From assembly GCA_030248215.1 (NCBI GenBank), contig JASANG010003260.1:186001-250000 (forward strand): a stretch of DNA of 64,000 bases, in the 5' to 3' direction. The DNA comes from Enoplolaimus lenunculus. Lineage: Eukaryota; Nematoda; Enoplea; Enoplida; Thoracostomopsidae. A model generated the notes under the pieces. The model was not told the origin of the DNA. It did not search any database and saw only the letters and a list, made by a program, of their open reading frames with translations. Of the stretch, positions 46,936 to 60,827 are shown piece by piece. The translations under genes were made by a program, and so were the position numbers. Position 1 is the first letter of the stretch, and the number at the start of each line of letters is the position of its first letter.

Positions 46936-49900
46936 AGTTTGATTAACGTTAATGTAGTAATGACGTTGAAGGTTATTTCGTTGAAGCGTGAAATTGATAA
47001 AATTACACAAACATTAGAGGCGATCAGTGATAAAGAAGATTTGATTTCGGCTGGGCTTCAAAACGTAAATAGTGTTTTTGATGAGTTCAGATTTATATTT
47101 GTTTTTAGTTTAGATCCAGTAACTAAGGATAAAATAAATTTGAGTTCTTCATTGAAAACGTGATTGTTTAACCCTTTCTCACATGAATATTTTCTATTTC
47201 TCCTGAGACCTACTTTTATGTTAGGATTCGAACTCTAGTGACTGGAGTGGGAGGCGTATACAATTACCACTCATCTATAGGAGCTTGACGCTCGAGCCCG
47301 AGGGGGCTGTCACGTCTTGTGGTGATTTAATACTATGTATACGCGTTGCAATTGTTAAACGCGGTGCGATATATACTATTTAATGTATATACACTGCGCT
47401 GAGTTACTCAATTTGAGAAGGGGTTAACAATTAGTTTTTAAGCACATTGCTTCAAGGGCTGGCATTTTTTATTTCGTTTAAAAATTTAAAGCTAATTGCG
47501 ACATCTGTAAGTAGTAAAGCTGGCGTAAGTGGATACTGAAGTATTGCTTTAAAGTCTGCCTGGTAAGTTTATATTGGCAGAGGAACTAAAGTTGCAATAT
47601 GTAAAAACCTTTTTAGCAATATTTTACCCTGGTCTCAATGAACGACACAATATTATCATAGCCATAATCTAGACGTGCCTGAAAAATCGTACGTACGTAC
47701 GTGTTATTGCTTGTATAATTTGATTGTTCGTGGTTTCTGGTTTTGATTCCAGTTCAGCTGTGTTGCGTTGGAAGCAAAATTTCGAGCTCAAGATGCGGTT
47801 TCGAAGTCGAACAGCAATGCAGACGCGAAAGAAATTGAAAATGCAATTTTGCAAATGAGAAAAATTAACGCGCACGCAGATGCAATTTACGCTGCGTTGG
47901 ATTCGCTTGTAATGCTGGATGGTAAGACGTGGAATAAAAGAAATCTCTAGTAGTCATATGCAGCACGAGCTCGTTTTGAAATAGAGCTATTAAATGGATT
48001 GTTCGAGCAGCAGAATAAAGAGATTTCGATTTTGTAGCACCGTTGACATAATTTATCATGAACGGTCAGCGGTGTTCATAACTTGGTTGAGCATTGTAGA
48101 AACTGTAGATAGATTTTATGCAGAAGATTTGGAAATGTGTAACGAATGTGTAATTTAACGTCCTAAGGGTTTGTTTTTTCATAGTTTGGAATGTGTGATA
48201 AATTATGCAAAAATTTGATGAAGTGTGCGACGATCTATTTTAATTATTTGTGGAAATTTTCGGCGAATTTAACTTTTTTCGTACTGCTGCCTCCATAAAT
48301 CGATTGACCATTGTAGAAATATAGATTATAGATACGTAGTATAAATGTACGTAACTTGTGGTTGATACAATTACGTATGTATTGGAAGTTTAGCATCTCG
48401 GTAATTTGCATCTGATGCTGTATGAATTCTCTGCATTAAAGTACCAGTACCTTTCACTTCAAGGTTTCTTTAGCCAAATGAGTTCATCCCAAAATTTTTT
48501 ATCGCTATCCAATAAACTGGGCGTCCTAAATTTTGTTAAAGGTTTCTTTAGGCAAATGTGTTCACCCCAAAATTTTTGTCGCTACCCAATAATCTGGACG
48601 CCTTAAATTTTGTTAATAGTTTTTTAGCCAAGTGAGTTCATTCCAAACTTTTTCCAATAAACTGGACGTCTCGAATTTTGTTAAAGGTTTCTTCATGCAA
48701 ATGTGTTCATCCCAAAAATTCTGTCGCTACCAAATAAACTGGGCGTCCTTAATTTTTGCGAGCTACGGGCTTGCACACTATGATGGTCTATTCTTAATTT
48801 TTCAAGACTTGCATTAAGATAGTTTTGTTATTTTTTGCAGATATTGTATCAAGTAAAGATATTGGCGCGGTATCGAGTGGCTTATCTTGTGCAGCAGTAA
48901 ATGGAGAATTTTCGAGCAATGTGAAACGGTCAACTGAAAACCGGCAAACAATTACAAACGACGTTAATGTTGAACAAGGTAGGCTTAAAATTGATTGTTT
49001 CAGAAACGTGAGTGTAATATTTTGCGTTTTATATTATGATCGTCAAAAGCGTTATGTTTTTTCAGTTTTTAAGTTTGCCAAGAGAACTTTTTAATGCAAA
49101 TAAGGGTGCGAAATAATCTGAATAAAGATTTTTATAGCCAATTTTAGGTCAAGTATTTTTCTTCGTTTTTATTTAAAGTGTACGTATTCGTTGTTTATAA
49201 TTTAGTAGTATCGTTTTAATGAAAATTTAATTTTTTGGCTCAGTTTGAAAGATTGCTGTTTGACAAAATAGTGATTTTTGGTAGTTTTGGAGTTGTGGCA
49301 AATTCAGCGTTAGGTAGTAGGTGATCGTGCCGTACGATAAATTAATAGGTTAAGGTTTACGGTTAAGCTTATGTTTAATGTAAGCCTAAGCTTAGGCTCT
49401 AGAAAAATAAACAATAATGTGACGGAAATTTTTGTTTTCTATCGCATTAATACTAGCATGGGGAAAGTAAACAAACTATTATATATCTGCCGTGCAGCCT
49501 TCAAAACCCAAATTGTTATAGGGAGAACGTGGAGGTCTTTCTTTTCGGACTGAATGGTTTTGTTTTTAGTCCATCTTTTATTAATTTTTAGGGGCTCATT
49601 CCGCCGCACACCGGCATCTGAACCATAATTCCGTGGTTGAAAACAGTCAATTAGATACGAGTAATGATGATGATCTCACTGAAATGAGTCGAGCTTATCT
49701 GAGTCAGCAAAATCCAAATTTGGATTCAGGATCGAAAATGATGAAATTATTGGACGAACCGATACGATTATTATCGCAGAAAAGTATGCGATTGGGCTGT
49801 GTAATTTCGTGGGTCAATTATTACTTCGACAGGGTAGTAAGTGAGAAAGGGTTATATTACCTTTCGAAATCTCCGAGAGGCAAGAAAAGTCACTTTTAAG

Positions 49901-52900
49901 TAATAATATTGTAAAAGGTTTAAAATATGAAGTTTTGCTGGCTACAACCTGTCGCGTCGGACCAAAGTCACTGTGAGTTATTCTGTGTGTTAATGTGGGC
50001 TATGGATAGAACCGTAAAAGCAAATTAGGGGGCACTATTCATGTTGTGAGCGGCTGTCCGTCACCATACGGTATCGTAGGACAGTGACTGACGGCGGCAG
50101 ATGTCATCAAAGGTATAGCGCCACCCTAACTCTACTAAGTAAAAAGTAGTTGAAAGATCACTAATTATTTGATGTGAGACCTCAGAGTTCTGTCTCTCCT
50201 AATCCTGCAATTACGGCCCTGTACGTCAGACGAATAAACATTGGCGTAGTTAGAAAATAAATTTGGGTTGCCGAGCACGACCGGTTTATGTGTCTAAAGC
50301 AAGTTTTTATGTTAAAATATATTCAAAAGCTCAAACTTTTCTATTTAAAGTTTACAAAATCTTCGCGAAAAATACCTACATTCCCTCCTTAATGCCTGTG
50401 CGAAAAACCTGAAGTGTGATTTTTATTTTCAGAACAGTCTTATTTGCCGGACAATATAAACAGCGACGGCAGTGTTCATATGAACGGCACCGGAACGCCT
50501 CCAGATCCCAGTGTGTCTGGAACCGGAAATGGATATGACAGTGTTGGTTGGTCACCTGATAAGTCGAAAATCACAGCTGGCGGCGATACCAAACCGGATA
50601 TGAAGAAAATCTCAGATAATACCGGGGTGCCACCGGTTCGAGGGCACACCGGTGGCGATGAGGACGATGAAGAAATTGTGCTGGTGTTGCCTGATAAGGT
50701 AAGAAGGAAATCAGATTGTGGATGGGTAAAACTGGATAAGGGCCACGTATGACCTGCTGCCTAAGAATACCAGAGCCGAACAATAAAGTATTTGGTCAGT
50801 GCTGGATACTGGAATCTATGTATTGAGTGCATATTATTTCATTAATAAGAAAAACACTTAAGCGAGTTCTAGTGGTCATTGTGTTTTCCGATCTCCGGGT
50901 TTGGGTATTTCAGTTTCCTCGTACCAATATCATTGTGGTATTTTGTAATTTTACTCGTAATTAACAGTTTAAATGTGCAGTGTTGTACTTTTCAGCGATA
51001 AATATCACGCAGCGTGGATGTGTATTTTTTATTTATTTACTTATTTTTTATTATTTTATTATTTATATTAGCAAAAATTTTGATACTTTAGCCAGTTGAC
51101 AAATTAGACATGTCGTTATGTCATCAAAATGAAGTTGTTGAGTCAATTTACAGTGGTGAACGACCGAAAACGGAGTTTAGTCAAGACAAGCCGGATGCGA
51201 ACCAGAATGAACTGCAAGTAAATTACTAAATTGATAAGAACAAGAACGGTCTTGAAAACGCAACTGCAATTATACGCTTATGGATATATTATATTACGCT
51301 TGTCCATTGTATAGTTTAGATGCCGATGTATTATACGTGTGAACATAGTCAACGACAAAAACCGTTGGAAAACGTACTGTGTTGCGTAATGATAGATCGT
51401 CAGTGTAGAAATATTAATCTCGTGAGTTAGAACACTGCTCGTACTGGGTTTTCCAGCTGCGTAGTGTGCAGTTGTGTAGGCAAAATTTGATTATTTAAAT
51501 GCTGCAGAATATTAGTATAATATATTCGTTTTAGAGTGATTCCAATGTCAATGCACCTTTCTTTGATTCACAGCCATTAGTTCCTGTGCGTGCTGCTTTA
51601 GCTCAAGTTGTCGCTGAGAAGAGCAATTCAGAGAAAGTAGTATATTCAACCGTAGGCGGGTCTGTGGATCAACAAAGCCTGTCTTGCCACGAGTCAGCTA
51701 CTGAGAAAGGTTTTACGAATGAGTTGTCAAGGGGTTTGCTAGGGGCTGAGTTGCGAGATGTCCCAAAATGGGACAATGGGTCATCTGTTTCGGCGCAGGA
51801 AATGCTAGATGATTTGCTCGGATTGACTAGTGATTCAGTGGTGCGTAGTGGTGGGGCCGAGGGCGCTCGAAAACCTAGTCCTAGCAATAACGACCTCGGT
51901 GCAAAGAGTAGAATTGAATCTGAGACTCGTAATGAAGCTCGAGAACGAGATAGAGAGATTGACCAAGCTTATGATGGGTTTGATGAGGTGGGCGTAGTTA
52001 AATCAGTTGGGAATGTTGGCGACCGGCAGAAGATTGAAGTTGAAGGGGCAAAATGCAAATCACTATCGGAATCACGAGCTGGTAATCGGGTAAGTAATAA
52101 ATTTTGGGTTTATTCGGTTTGTTCAAGTTGGGATGGATCACGAGATATTGAAATTTTATTTGTTACAGGTTGCCGATGTGTGTTATTCAGATTCACTAAA
52201 TTTTTATGGAACATTGTTTTATATTTTTGGATGGGAACTCTTTTTTCAGTTGTTTTGTTTGAATTTCAGAATCATGGCTATGGAGACATGGATGATGGTG
52301 CTACAACTGGTGCTGCTGCTTCGACTACAGTAAGTTAGTGGTTTTAAAAGTTTTCATTTTGAAGCTAAAAGTGATTAATGAAAATGGACATTTTAGAAAA
52401 ATACTCGGAAATTTTTTATAACGATTAGCAGGAAATTTAACTGGCTTTTCTTACTGTAGTGTCGATATTGTTTTTGTGTGTAGTAGCTATTGCTAATCTG
52501 GAGACAAAATGCAGGTAGCTTTTTAAGAAGTTATGAACAAATCTTGGAACCTGGTTATTGCCATCACGTTACTGTACAAACCACGAACGTGTAAATCTTG
52601 ACATCATTTTCATCGATTTATGATGAGACAAGTATATGTCTGAAGCAGATGCTGTTGACTTATAAACCTCGAAGTTTGAATACGTTAAATAACTGTTGTA
52701 TTTTAGCCAAAGTTCAGCCATACGTTTAATGCTCAAGATAATCAGGTCGTGATTAATGATGAAGGGTCTGTCGCGAATGTTAATGGACCTCCAATAGATT
52801 GGACTCTGGTAAGCATTTGTGTGCGCTGTTTTCAATTTTATCTTGTGGTTGCGTTTGTAGCAAGAATTGCTAATTCGTTTTGGCATGAATGTGCAACTGG

Positions 52901-55900
52901 GCACATTTTGATCTGTGTACAAAATAGAGTAACCAGGCCACCCAATTTTTGGGTGAGGGTTGAAATCTGAAAAGACAAAAACATATAGTACTCTAGTGGC
53001 GATAATCGTTCTCAGTTTATACTACTAAATCATCATTTTTTTCTTTTCATAGTGTGTTACGTATTGTGCTATCAAAACCTTGACCAATGTTACCTTTAGG
53101 GGAGTAAACAGTAGATTAAGTGTATTCCTAAGCCTAACCTAAGCAGAAAAGTAATCTAGAATCAACCTACTATTTTATAGACCCACCAGAAACCTGGACG
53201 CACCTTGAAGTAACATGGGCCAAAACCCTGAAAGCGAGGCGGGTAGTCCGAAAATGTTATGAATGTTAGGGCATTTTCTACTTTTCAAAATCAAGTAAGT
53301 TGCATGTTCTTGTCTAAAAACATAGTCGCCTCATGGTTGTACGCCTTAATAATGTTAAAATAAGAGTAATAGTAATAATAATGTATATTAATTTTTAGCA
53401 AATCAAACCGCAACTATTTCAACCGAACATGCCGTTCTTTGCGCGTGTGTTATCGTTTATATCACCAAATGATGTCTGGCTTGCAATGGCGAATTGTTGT
53501 GCGTTACAGATTACAGATGATTTGAAGTACGGCGCTTTTTGTGGATGTGGTTTTAGAACATAATACGGATTATATCTAAAATTAAGGGTGGGAGTACGCT
53601 GCTGAGGAGGCTCTGAAGCACTCGGCGAAAGACCCCTCGACTTTATCGAAATTTTTGCACAGGGTTCGCATTTTTTAAACATAAAACATTATTTTTGTGT
53701 AATTTTTAGTTATAAGGTAATGTCACCATTTAAACGGGTAACGGTAAAGGATTGGACTTCCTGTTTCCAGTTCTCACTTACGTACTTAAGATTTTGATAA
53801 GAAGTCTACCATGTTAGTACATAGCGTTGATAGTGTGTATCTGTTCGTTTGATAGGTACAGCCTCTTGAGCCATTACTTACATATGTTAAATGTTTATCA
53901 CTACAAGCGCCAGTTTAGCGGGAACCAATCCCATAGCAGCAAGTTAATATGTTCGGGAATCAAATTAATTAGTGTAAGTGGAGAAAACGGCCTGAACAAG
54001 GCATCCGCCAACTTGCAGTGTGCTAAACTTCCCGAAATCTATTTTTTCCGGCTAGAAAATGCACCTATGTTGCCTTATGTGGTCTGAAAGTTTAACGAGA
54101 CGGTTTTTTCAAAAGATAATTTCACGGCGGTAGATGTTTCTGAGTGGAAAAAGTACGGATTAGAAAATCGTTTTTCAAAAAATTGAATTTTAATTCCCGT
54201 TGTAACCTTAGAGTCTACCTAGTGGTTGTACGCATTACATTTTGGGGAATTTTTAGCCAGTTTTACTACGATTATCGCAATGGCCGTCTGCGAAACGAAG
54301 ACCGACCTTGCTGGGATACGCTTACACTGCCGTTTGATGATATTTGTGTCGGCAGATATTGTGGAGCGCCGTATCCGGATGACGAGGGGGGTCATGCGAG
54401 ATATTTTAGGGCGTGGATAGTCGCACTTGATGAGAATGCGTTCTGTAAGTTGCTTAGTCCTTTAACGCAACTGTGTCTATTTTGCGCGCGCTGGCGGATG
54501 CAAGGGGGAACATTGGTCTAGGCTCCCAACACACATTAAAGTGGCGTCCGACTTGTCGATCGCTCCTCTTGCGAGTTGTTCCACTAACATACTCGCTCAT
54601 CCTTTTAAAAATTTCTGGATCAGCCGCTGTATTGCGGGTTTGGGCTTTAAGGTTGGAATTGGTTTGTTGGTTTTGATTGCCTCACATTTTTAGGTTTCAT
54701 TTAGTTGCAGATTTAGACAATTCCTAGACTTGTCTGTGCGAACGTCTATTCGGCGTTATATCAGCAATACCGTTTATCTACAATCTTGCAGATTAAAATG
54801 TTTGTTAATATTTTAGTCGTCTTTAAAATGGCACTATTTTTCTGGTCGTTGTCGTTTTATATTATGTTCTAAATTGTTCTGCCATTTTTAAGATTGAAAT
54901 CAATTTTCTGGTACTTTGGTTTTTCAGGTCCATGGGCTAAAGTGTTATACGTCGATTATGGTAATATGGCGTGGGTGAGTACGTTTGCGCTGCGACGTCT
55001 GAGCGATGAAAGCATTTGTAGTCCGTGGCAAGTGTTTCCGTGCCGATTGTCAGGGGTAAGGTTTAAAGGTTAGCACAAAATGCTTAAGGTTAAGTCTTCA
55101 GATGTTGCTTTAGATCGATTCTTCACACGCACGGGTATTTTGTGATCGAATTCTCAAAGGGGGATATCATAGCTTGAAAGTTGGGAATAAAGAAGGCAGG
55201 TCAGTGTGCTTTCTGTGTTTAACGTTAATCTCTCAAACAAACTCGTTTTAGTCTGTGTTAATCGTATTCTTAAAAATTTTAGGTTTCATTAATTTATGAT
55301 TTTGGCATAATTATCAAAGTACAAATGTTGCTCATAATGTGCACTAGTGTTTGTTTTGTTCTTATTGTTGTTTTTGTGGTGTGTTAGATTGCACCTGCAA
55401 ATGGCAGCGAGTGGTCACGATCTGAAATGATGCAGTGCGGATATTTGTTTCAACAAACTGTAGGCGAACGATTATGGCAGGGTACAACACTTAGCAATAC
55501 GTCACCTGTGACAGGGATTACAGTGGTATGTTTTTGCTTAATTAAGGATGTGCAGAGGTAAATTACACAGGATTGTCTTATTTGCTTGGATAATAGATTG
55601 AGTAAGGGTGGCTCTATACTTTTGATGACATTTGGCGCCGCACCATAAGTAGAGCTGCACTCTGGGTCGCATCAGGTTACGCTAGAGGGGTCTGGATATT
55701 CGAGTCCGATAAAAAGTGGATGTAACAGTGTTATTTGAAAGGATGTTGCAGTGAAATTTGAAATTTAATCACACCAATTTAGTAACTACTTACATAGGTT
55801 GTATGTTGGTGATGTTTGTAATTTCGCCCCATTTCTTTACTTAATTCTTGTTCCTGTTCAAATGAAATTTAGCTCATGTTGAATAGAACCCTGGTATATA

Positions 55901-58900
55901 AGCTGCTGAATTTGTTAAATCAGGTTTCGTTGAGAGTAGACTTGAATTGTGAAACCGGCAGTGATGTGGCGGCAACTAGTGATGCGACAAGTCGTGTGGA
56001 GCTAACCGAATTGCTCATTGCTCATGAATGCGGAGTGGTAGCTAACCAGTGTGGCTTGCCGAAACAATATTCTATTGATTCGGTATTCGTCGAGAAAGAA
56101 GCTGTTTCCGTGATGAATTATGTAAGTATGGGTTCATTAACAGGGAGAGCAGCCACGGTTGGCGGTAGTTCAGAATTCATTCTCCTTTGGGATTTAAGTA
56201 AATAAGTATGAAAAACTGTTAGAGTTTGCATCATATAAGAAACCATTTTCGAACGCGCCAAAGTCCTAGCTATGCTAATGTTCATTAGACCATTAGTGTC
56301 GAACTATTTCTCATTCAGGCTGTATAGAGTTGAGTGTTTCATTTTAAACTGAATTACACACAGTAATTATTTATTGAGCGAAGCGAAACTCCGAGCTTAA
56401 CACTCTGGGGTCGAAAGGTGGATGTCCGTCCGTCCGTCTGTCAGTCCTGAAAGAATCTCAGGAACGGCTGAACCGCTTTTGATAAACTTTTTTGTTTGAA
56501 AGCGAATTATCCTTGAGTGTTAACCTCGTGTTGGGGTGTTAAACTTTTAAGCCGTTTATTAGCTACAGGCTAATTTGCATAATTAATGAAGCTTAAATTA
56601 GTTTCATTTTAAACTGCATTACACACAGTTATTATTTATTGAGTGAAGCGAAACTCCGAGCTTAACTCTCTGGGGTCGAAAGGTGGATGTCCTCCGTCCG
56701 TCTGTCAGTCCTGAAAGAATCTCAGGAACGGCTGAACCGCTTTTGATGAACTTTTTTGTTTGAAAGCGAATTATCCTTGTGTGTTAACCTCGTGTTGGGG
56801 TGTTAAACTTTTAAGCCGTTTATTAGCTACAGGCTAATTTGCATAATTAATGAAGCCTAAATTAGGACTTTCTACATTATTTCACTAATTATTACAGTTA
56901 GAAGCAATCTAATTTTAGTATTAAAGGGTTTTTGGGTGTGAGGAATCTGTATAGGCTGCGTACAAACATCCAAAACCGATAATTGAGCAGTTAGCTAATA
57001 GATAATTTGCATATTAGCATAGTTTATAAATAAGCCTAAATTAGGACTTTTTACAATATTTCACTAATTATTAAGGTTAAAAGCAATATAATTTCAGCAC
57101 TAAAGTGTTTTTAGGTGTGAGGAATTTGAACAAATTGTTTACAAACCTCCAAAACCGATAACTGAATAGTTAGCTAATAGCTAACTTGCATATTAGCTTA
57201 ATTGACAAGACAAAATTCGGACTTTTTAAATTATTTCAATAATTATTACGGTTTACTGAAGGTTTTTGGGTGCGAGGAATTGAATAAATTGTTTACAAAC
57301 ATCTAAAACCGATAATTGAGTCCGGATTAACTGCGGTCCCTGAGTTGCACAGTTATGTTATCTTGACCAGAAGTCATTGATGTTGTAATTGGGCACAAGT
57401 AACAGTAAATACAGCCTGCAAGGTTATAACATACTTTTAAACAGTAAATATTCATCAACTTAACTTAAAATAAGGTACCAGTGTCACAACAAACAGTGTA
57501 CAACGTTAAGTTGCTGATTAACATAAGAAGTTAGTTGTTTTAAAAACAAATTGGTAACAGATAGAAAGCGCTTAGTCAGTCATTTTGGGAATACTGGCTT
57601 AAATCTGAAACATTTGCCATTGTTAATTATTACAGTGTCCACCGGAACCGCCAAACGATCCCGAAAGCTGGCAGTTTGTCGGCGAAGACACTGAATCACA
57701 ACGGTTGCCTTCAGAACAAAAACAAAATCACGCGAAAAGCGCGGGAAATTTTGAGCGCGAAATAAATGGCGCCAATGGCGTCAATCGTTATTCAGTCAAC
57801 GAATTGACAGCTAGTCTTAATGAAATTCAGGGTAACAATGCCAGTTTGACATCGTATATAGGGTTAGGTAGTGGTTCTGTTGAACGAATGGACTCTGGAC
57901 AAAGGACGAATGTGGGTTCAGAATATAATGATTTGTCAAGGATGCCAATGGGTTCTGGTTTGTTGGAGCAGGGAACAAAGGGGGCGATGGCGAATTCTAG
58001 TACGGATATTGGCTCAAAGAAGGTATCGGAGACGGAACTAGTGAGCGCCGAGTATTTAGGTAAGTTGTCTGTTGTCTGTTTATAAATTTTTTGACATTTT
58101 TCAACTATTTTTGTGCTGAATAGATTTTCTCACATTTACTTTTCGTAAGCTCCATAATTTGGAAATAAAACAGTGCTTACTGTGTTTAGTGCTTTGTCAT
58201 TGTTTTAGCGCAACTGCAAGCTCGCGTTGATGCTGTTCGTATAACATTGCCACCGCCGTATCGGTATGCATCGTACATGCCACCTCCCATAATCAGTGTG
58301 GATAACGCGAGACAAATTCAATTTGTTATGTCACGTTGCGATAGTCCAAGTCAATTTTATGTCCATTTAGCCGTGGCTCAGGTCGGAGCAACGGAGGTAA
58401 TGACTGGTGGATGTATCGGTTTAGGTGGGACTGGGGTAGAGGTTGGAGGAGCAGCAGCTGGAACTTCCAGAGTGACAGTTGTTGACAATTCTCAGGTGAT
58501 CCAGTCAGGACACCCGGCGTACGACAGCGAGTCGCAGTTGGCAGCACTCGAACGCGAAATGTACACGTTTTATTGTGATCGATTGACGTCGAGCTATTTT
58601 CGCCTGAAAACACCGAATTTTGATCTGGATCCGCGGCCACTGGTCGCGATACGACATTCCGAAGATGGCGGCCGGGTGTATTCGTTTCACCGGTAAGCGC
58701 AGGGCTGGGGCGGCCATGTGGCATGCGAGGCAAATACCCGGAGTGCAGGCTAAAAATTCACCAGCTCGACAAATAATAAAAAGAGATTGGTTATGTAATA
58801 TTGTTTTTCTAACCAGTAAGTGCTTGGCCGGATATCGTCATTAGAGTATTGTGGTACATATCTTTAGAATTTTGTAAATTCGGTCGTGTTATACTGGGCT

Positions 58901-60827
58901 ACGTAGCATACAAGTGATAACGGTTACGGCGAAAACGCAAACATTACAACCTTACAATTACTCTGTATGAGCAGCTGTATTGCATTAAGATGTAATGGCA
59001 GGGACCCTCCAAATATTAATTTTAGTTGTTGGTAGTTTTGGAGCGGTGCAAAAGTGTTTGTTTGTTTATTTGTTTGTTTGTTTATTTGTTTGTTTGTTTG
59101 TTTGTTTGTTTGTTTGTTTGTTTGTTTGTTTGTTTGTTTGTTTGTTCGTTCGTTCGTTCGTTTGTTCGTTCGTTCGTTCGTTTGTTTGTTTGTTTGTTTA
59201 ATTGAAATAAATCGGCCACATCTGAAATAAGATTTAATGTTATTCATGACCACAACCGCAAATATACGGTATCCGGCAGGTTTATATTCGATATTTGAAC
59301 CAGATACGGACGTCGGTTTTTTGCCGGATTTTAAATCCAAACTGGATATCCGGTCGATCCTTGATGTAAGACATGACATTTAAACTTTCAGTGTTGTGAT
59401 TTTTACGCAATCGAACACCGCAAGCCCACAACAGAAAGGGAGACCGGGAACGGAGGAGGGGGCTAAAAATAGCAAGCCCCCACCGACAAAAAAAACCCCC
59501 CAAACCACGGCTCTGATCATACGAGTACAACCGCGGTTTGAGTCTCGACTGTGATCGCGTCTCTCGACACGACTTGTCATAAGCAAAAAATTCAACCACG
59601 ATTGCAGAACCACGACCCAGACGCAGCAATTCTGCCTGTGACTGTGCTTAGTTTTAGCTTTAGGCTTAGTGACCAGGCCTCTATAATTAACATGCTCGCA
59701 TTATCAATCATTTTGCATTTGCGATTACTCAGACATGTACACGACTAGTTATATCGTGGTTGCTTGTATAAGACAGCACGTTATGTTTTATTTTCAGTGG
59801 TCAAATCCTAGACGTTCGCAGTATTGTCGGTGTGCAATTCCCAGAAGTTCTCGTATTTCGCTGGGACCATGGTGACAAAATATGGACCAATTACGAAGAA
59901 AATGTTTGGTATTTGGATGCAAGGTATTAGCATGTTTGTTTAATCATTATCCGGTTTGTTTATTTGGGTTCGGTTTTTTGCAGAAAATTCAATATTTGGC
60001 TCCGATACTTTGTAAGTTGCATATCCGGTTGCACTTTGTATACATATTAATGTAGCACGCTTAAAGTTGTGCATTTAGGTTTACAAGCCGCATTAACTTG
60101 TATCTCGACCGGTGGTAGTAGTGAAATCGTTGGATTATAGATAAAGATTGCTATTATTATATAAGGGAGCAGCCACGATTTTGGAAAGAGAGTGAACCCT
60201 CTGGCTACGCCATTGTGTGCATAAGGATCTTTATAATTATGTAGCAGTTTCTACTTATTACTCAAATTTAATCAATGAAATCTAGTGTTCTGAAAACATT
60301 TTGGACTTGCCAACATGAGAAAACAAATTTTATTCGAACAAGAATTAAGTAGAAAGCGATGATTGTTTGGACATGTAAACAGTTAGGGGCCTTTCTACTA
60401 AGCATAAGCCTAAAGCTAATACTAAGCCTAAGTATAAGCAAAAGCCTAATCCTAGGCCTAAACGTCCAGATCTTTTAGTGTTCCGGTCTCTCAGTGGACC
60501 TGCTCCTATACGTGACATCAGTCGTTTGTTTGACACTACTTTTTTATTATTGTGCTTAATGTTTTGTGATAGGTTTGCGAAATTACCACAACAAGCTGTT
60601 GGATGCAAATTGGCCGACGTTGAACCGAAACCTCGGGTTGTGATGAAACCAGGTGCCGATCACAAATCGTCTTCGATGGCTGACGAACCGGGACCTGACA
60701 TGACAAAGTTTCTAGACGAACAACACCGGGCCAAATGTCAAGGATGGAGCAAAGCCGCGTGTGATCATTTTATCCATTTAGTTGGATTTGATTTGCAAGT
60801 TACCGCAACCGTGTGTAATGATGAACG
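46936..60827 (+). CDS. RNF17/TDRD4-like multi-Tudor protein (18 exons, open at both ends)
   Basis: Exons are 46936-47064, 47753-47921, 48841-48978, 49592-49783, 50433-50698, 51092-51217, 51535-52089, 52270-52329, 52707-52808, 53399-53526, 54257-54444, 54928-55055, 55388-55525, 55873-56121, 57636-58059, 58209-58692, 59798-59923 and 60573-60827. Phases agree at every junction; 1285 codons are visible. Residues 1-100 are coiled-coil-like (LKREIDKITQTLEAI; KEIENAILQMRKI). A long acidic, serine-rich linker follows to about 579. Extended Tudor 1 (about 580-860) has FFARVLSFISPNDVWLAM, RYFRAWIVAL and VLYVDYGNMAWV. Extended Tudor 2 (about 998-1285) has SPSQFYVHL, FRWDHGDKIW and LPQQAVGCKLADVEP, then WSKAACDHF. 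Order and motifs fit RNF17, a germline piRNA-pathway protein; TDRD1 or TDRD6 types are alternatives. The RING domain was not found. The last exon ends in phase 2, so the gene continues to the right. Confidence 0.88.
47171..47424 (-). mobile_element. TA-flanked MITE carrying a tRNA-like sequence, copy 3
   Basis: A 254-bp unit, ends ACCCTTTCTCACAT and TTTGAGAAGGGGT, flanked by TA (47169-47170 and 47425-47426). The tRNA-like box A and box B region is recognisable on the minus strand. It lies in intron 1 of the Tudor gene. Confidence 0.8.
48456..48760 (+). repeat. Tandem repeat, four ~77-bp units
   Basis: GGTTTCTTTAGCCAAATG-like blocks recur at about 48463, 48540, 48617 and 48687. Each is followed by TTCATCCCAAAA, TCGCTACC and AATAAACTGGGCGTCC. 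Intron 2 of the Tudor gene. Confidence 0.85.
53118..53232. mobile_element. TTAGGC element, family 2, truncated
   Basis: ATTCCTAAGCCTAACC followed by CCACCAGAAACCTGGACGCACC and GTAACATGGGCC, as at 23155-23345. Left end missing. Tudor gene intron 9. Confidence 0.6.
56341..57320 (+). repeat. Two-tier tandem repeat in a Tudor-gene intron
   Basis: Two 265-bp units (about 56342 and 56607) share GAAGCGAAACTCCGAGC, GGTGGATGTCC and GAATCTCAGGAACGGC. Three ~180-bp units follow (about 56851, 57032 and 57205) with CCTAAATTAGGACTTT, GGTGTGAGGAAT and CCAAAACCGATAA. Both types share the tail AGCTA..AATTTGCATA..GCCTAAATTAG, so the second type may be an internally deleted form of the first. Confidence 0.8.
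59055..59199. repeat. (GTTT)n microsatellite with GTTC interruptions
   Basis: About 36 tetranucleotide units of GTTT with two blocks of GTTC and occasional ATTT. It lies in the intron between Tudor-gene exons 16 and 17. Confidence 0.97.
60385..60475. repeat. CCTAAG hexamer array, degenerate
   Basis: AAGCATAAGCCTAAAGC to CCTAGGCCTAAACG is an array of TTAGGC-type hexamers in the inverse orientation, with no clear element ends. It lies 100 bp before Tudor-gene exon 18. Confidence 0.6.

Noticed and set aside
51586-52338. 250-codon frame as an independent gene
   Set aside because: It is Tudor-gene exon 7 read on into its intron; the GTAAGT donor at 52090 and matching phases show the true border.
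52569-52922. 117-codon minus-strand frame
   Set aside because: It overlaps the well-supported plus-strand exon 52707-52808 and has no family resemblance.
58924-59379. 151-codon frame rich in TNKQ, and its mirror of CLFV
   Set aside because: Product of the (GTTT)n microsatellite.
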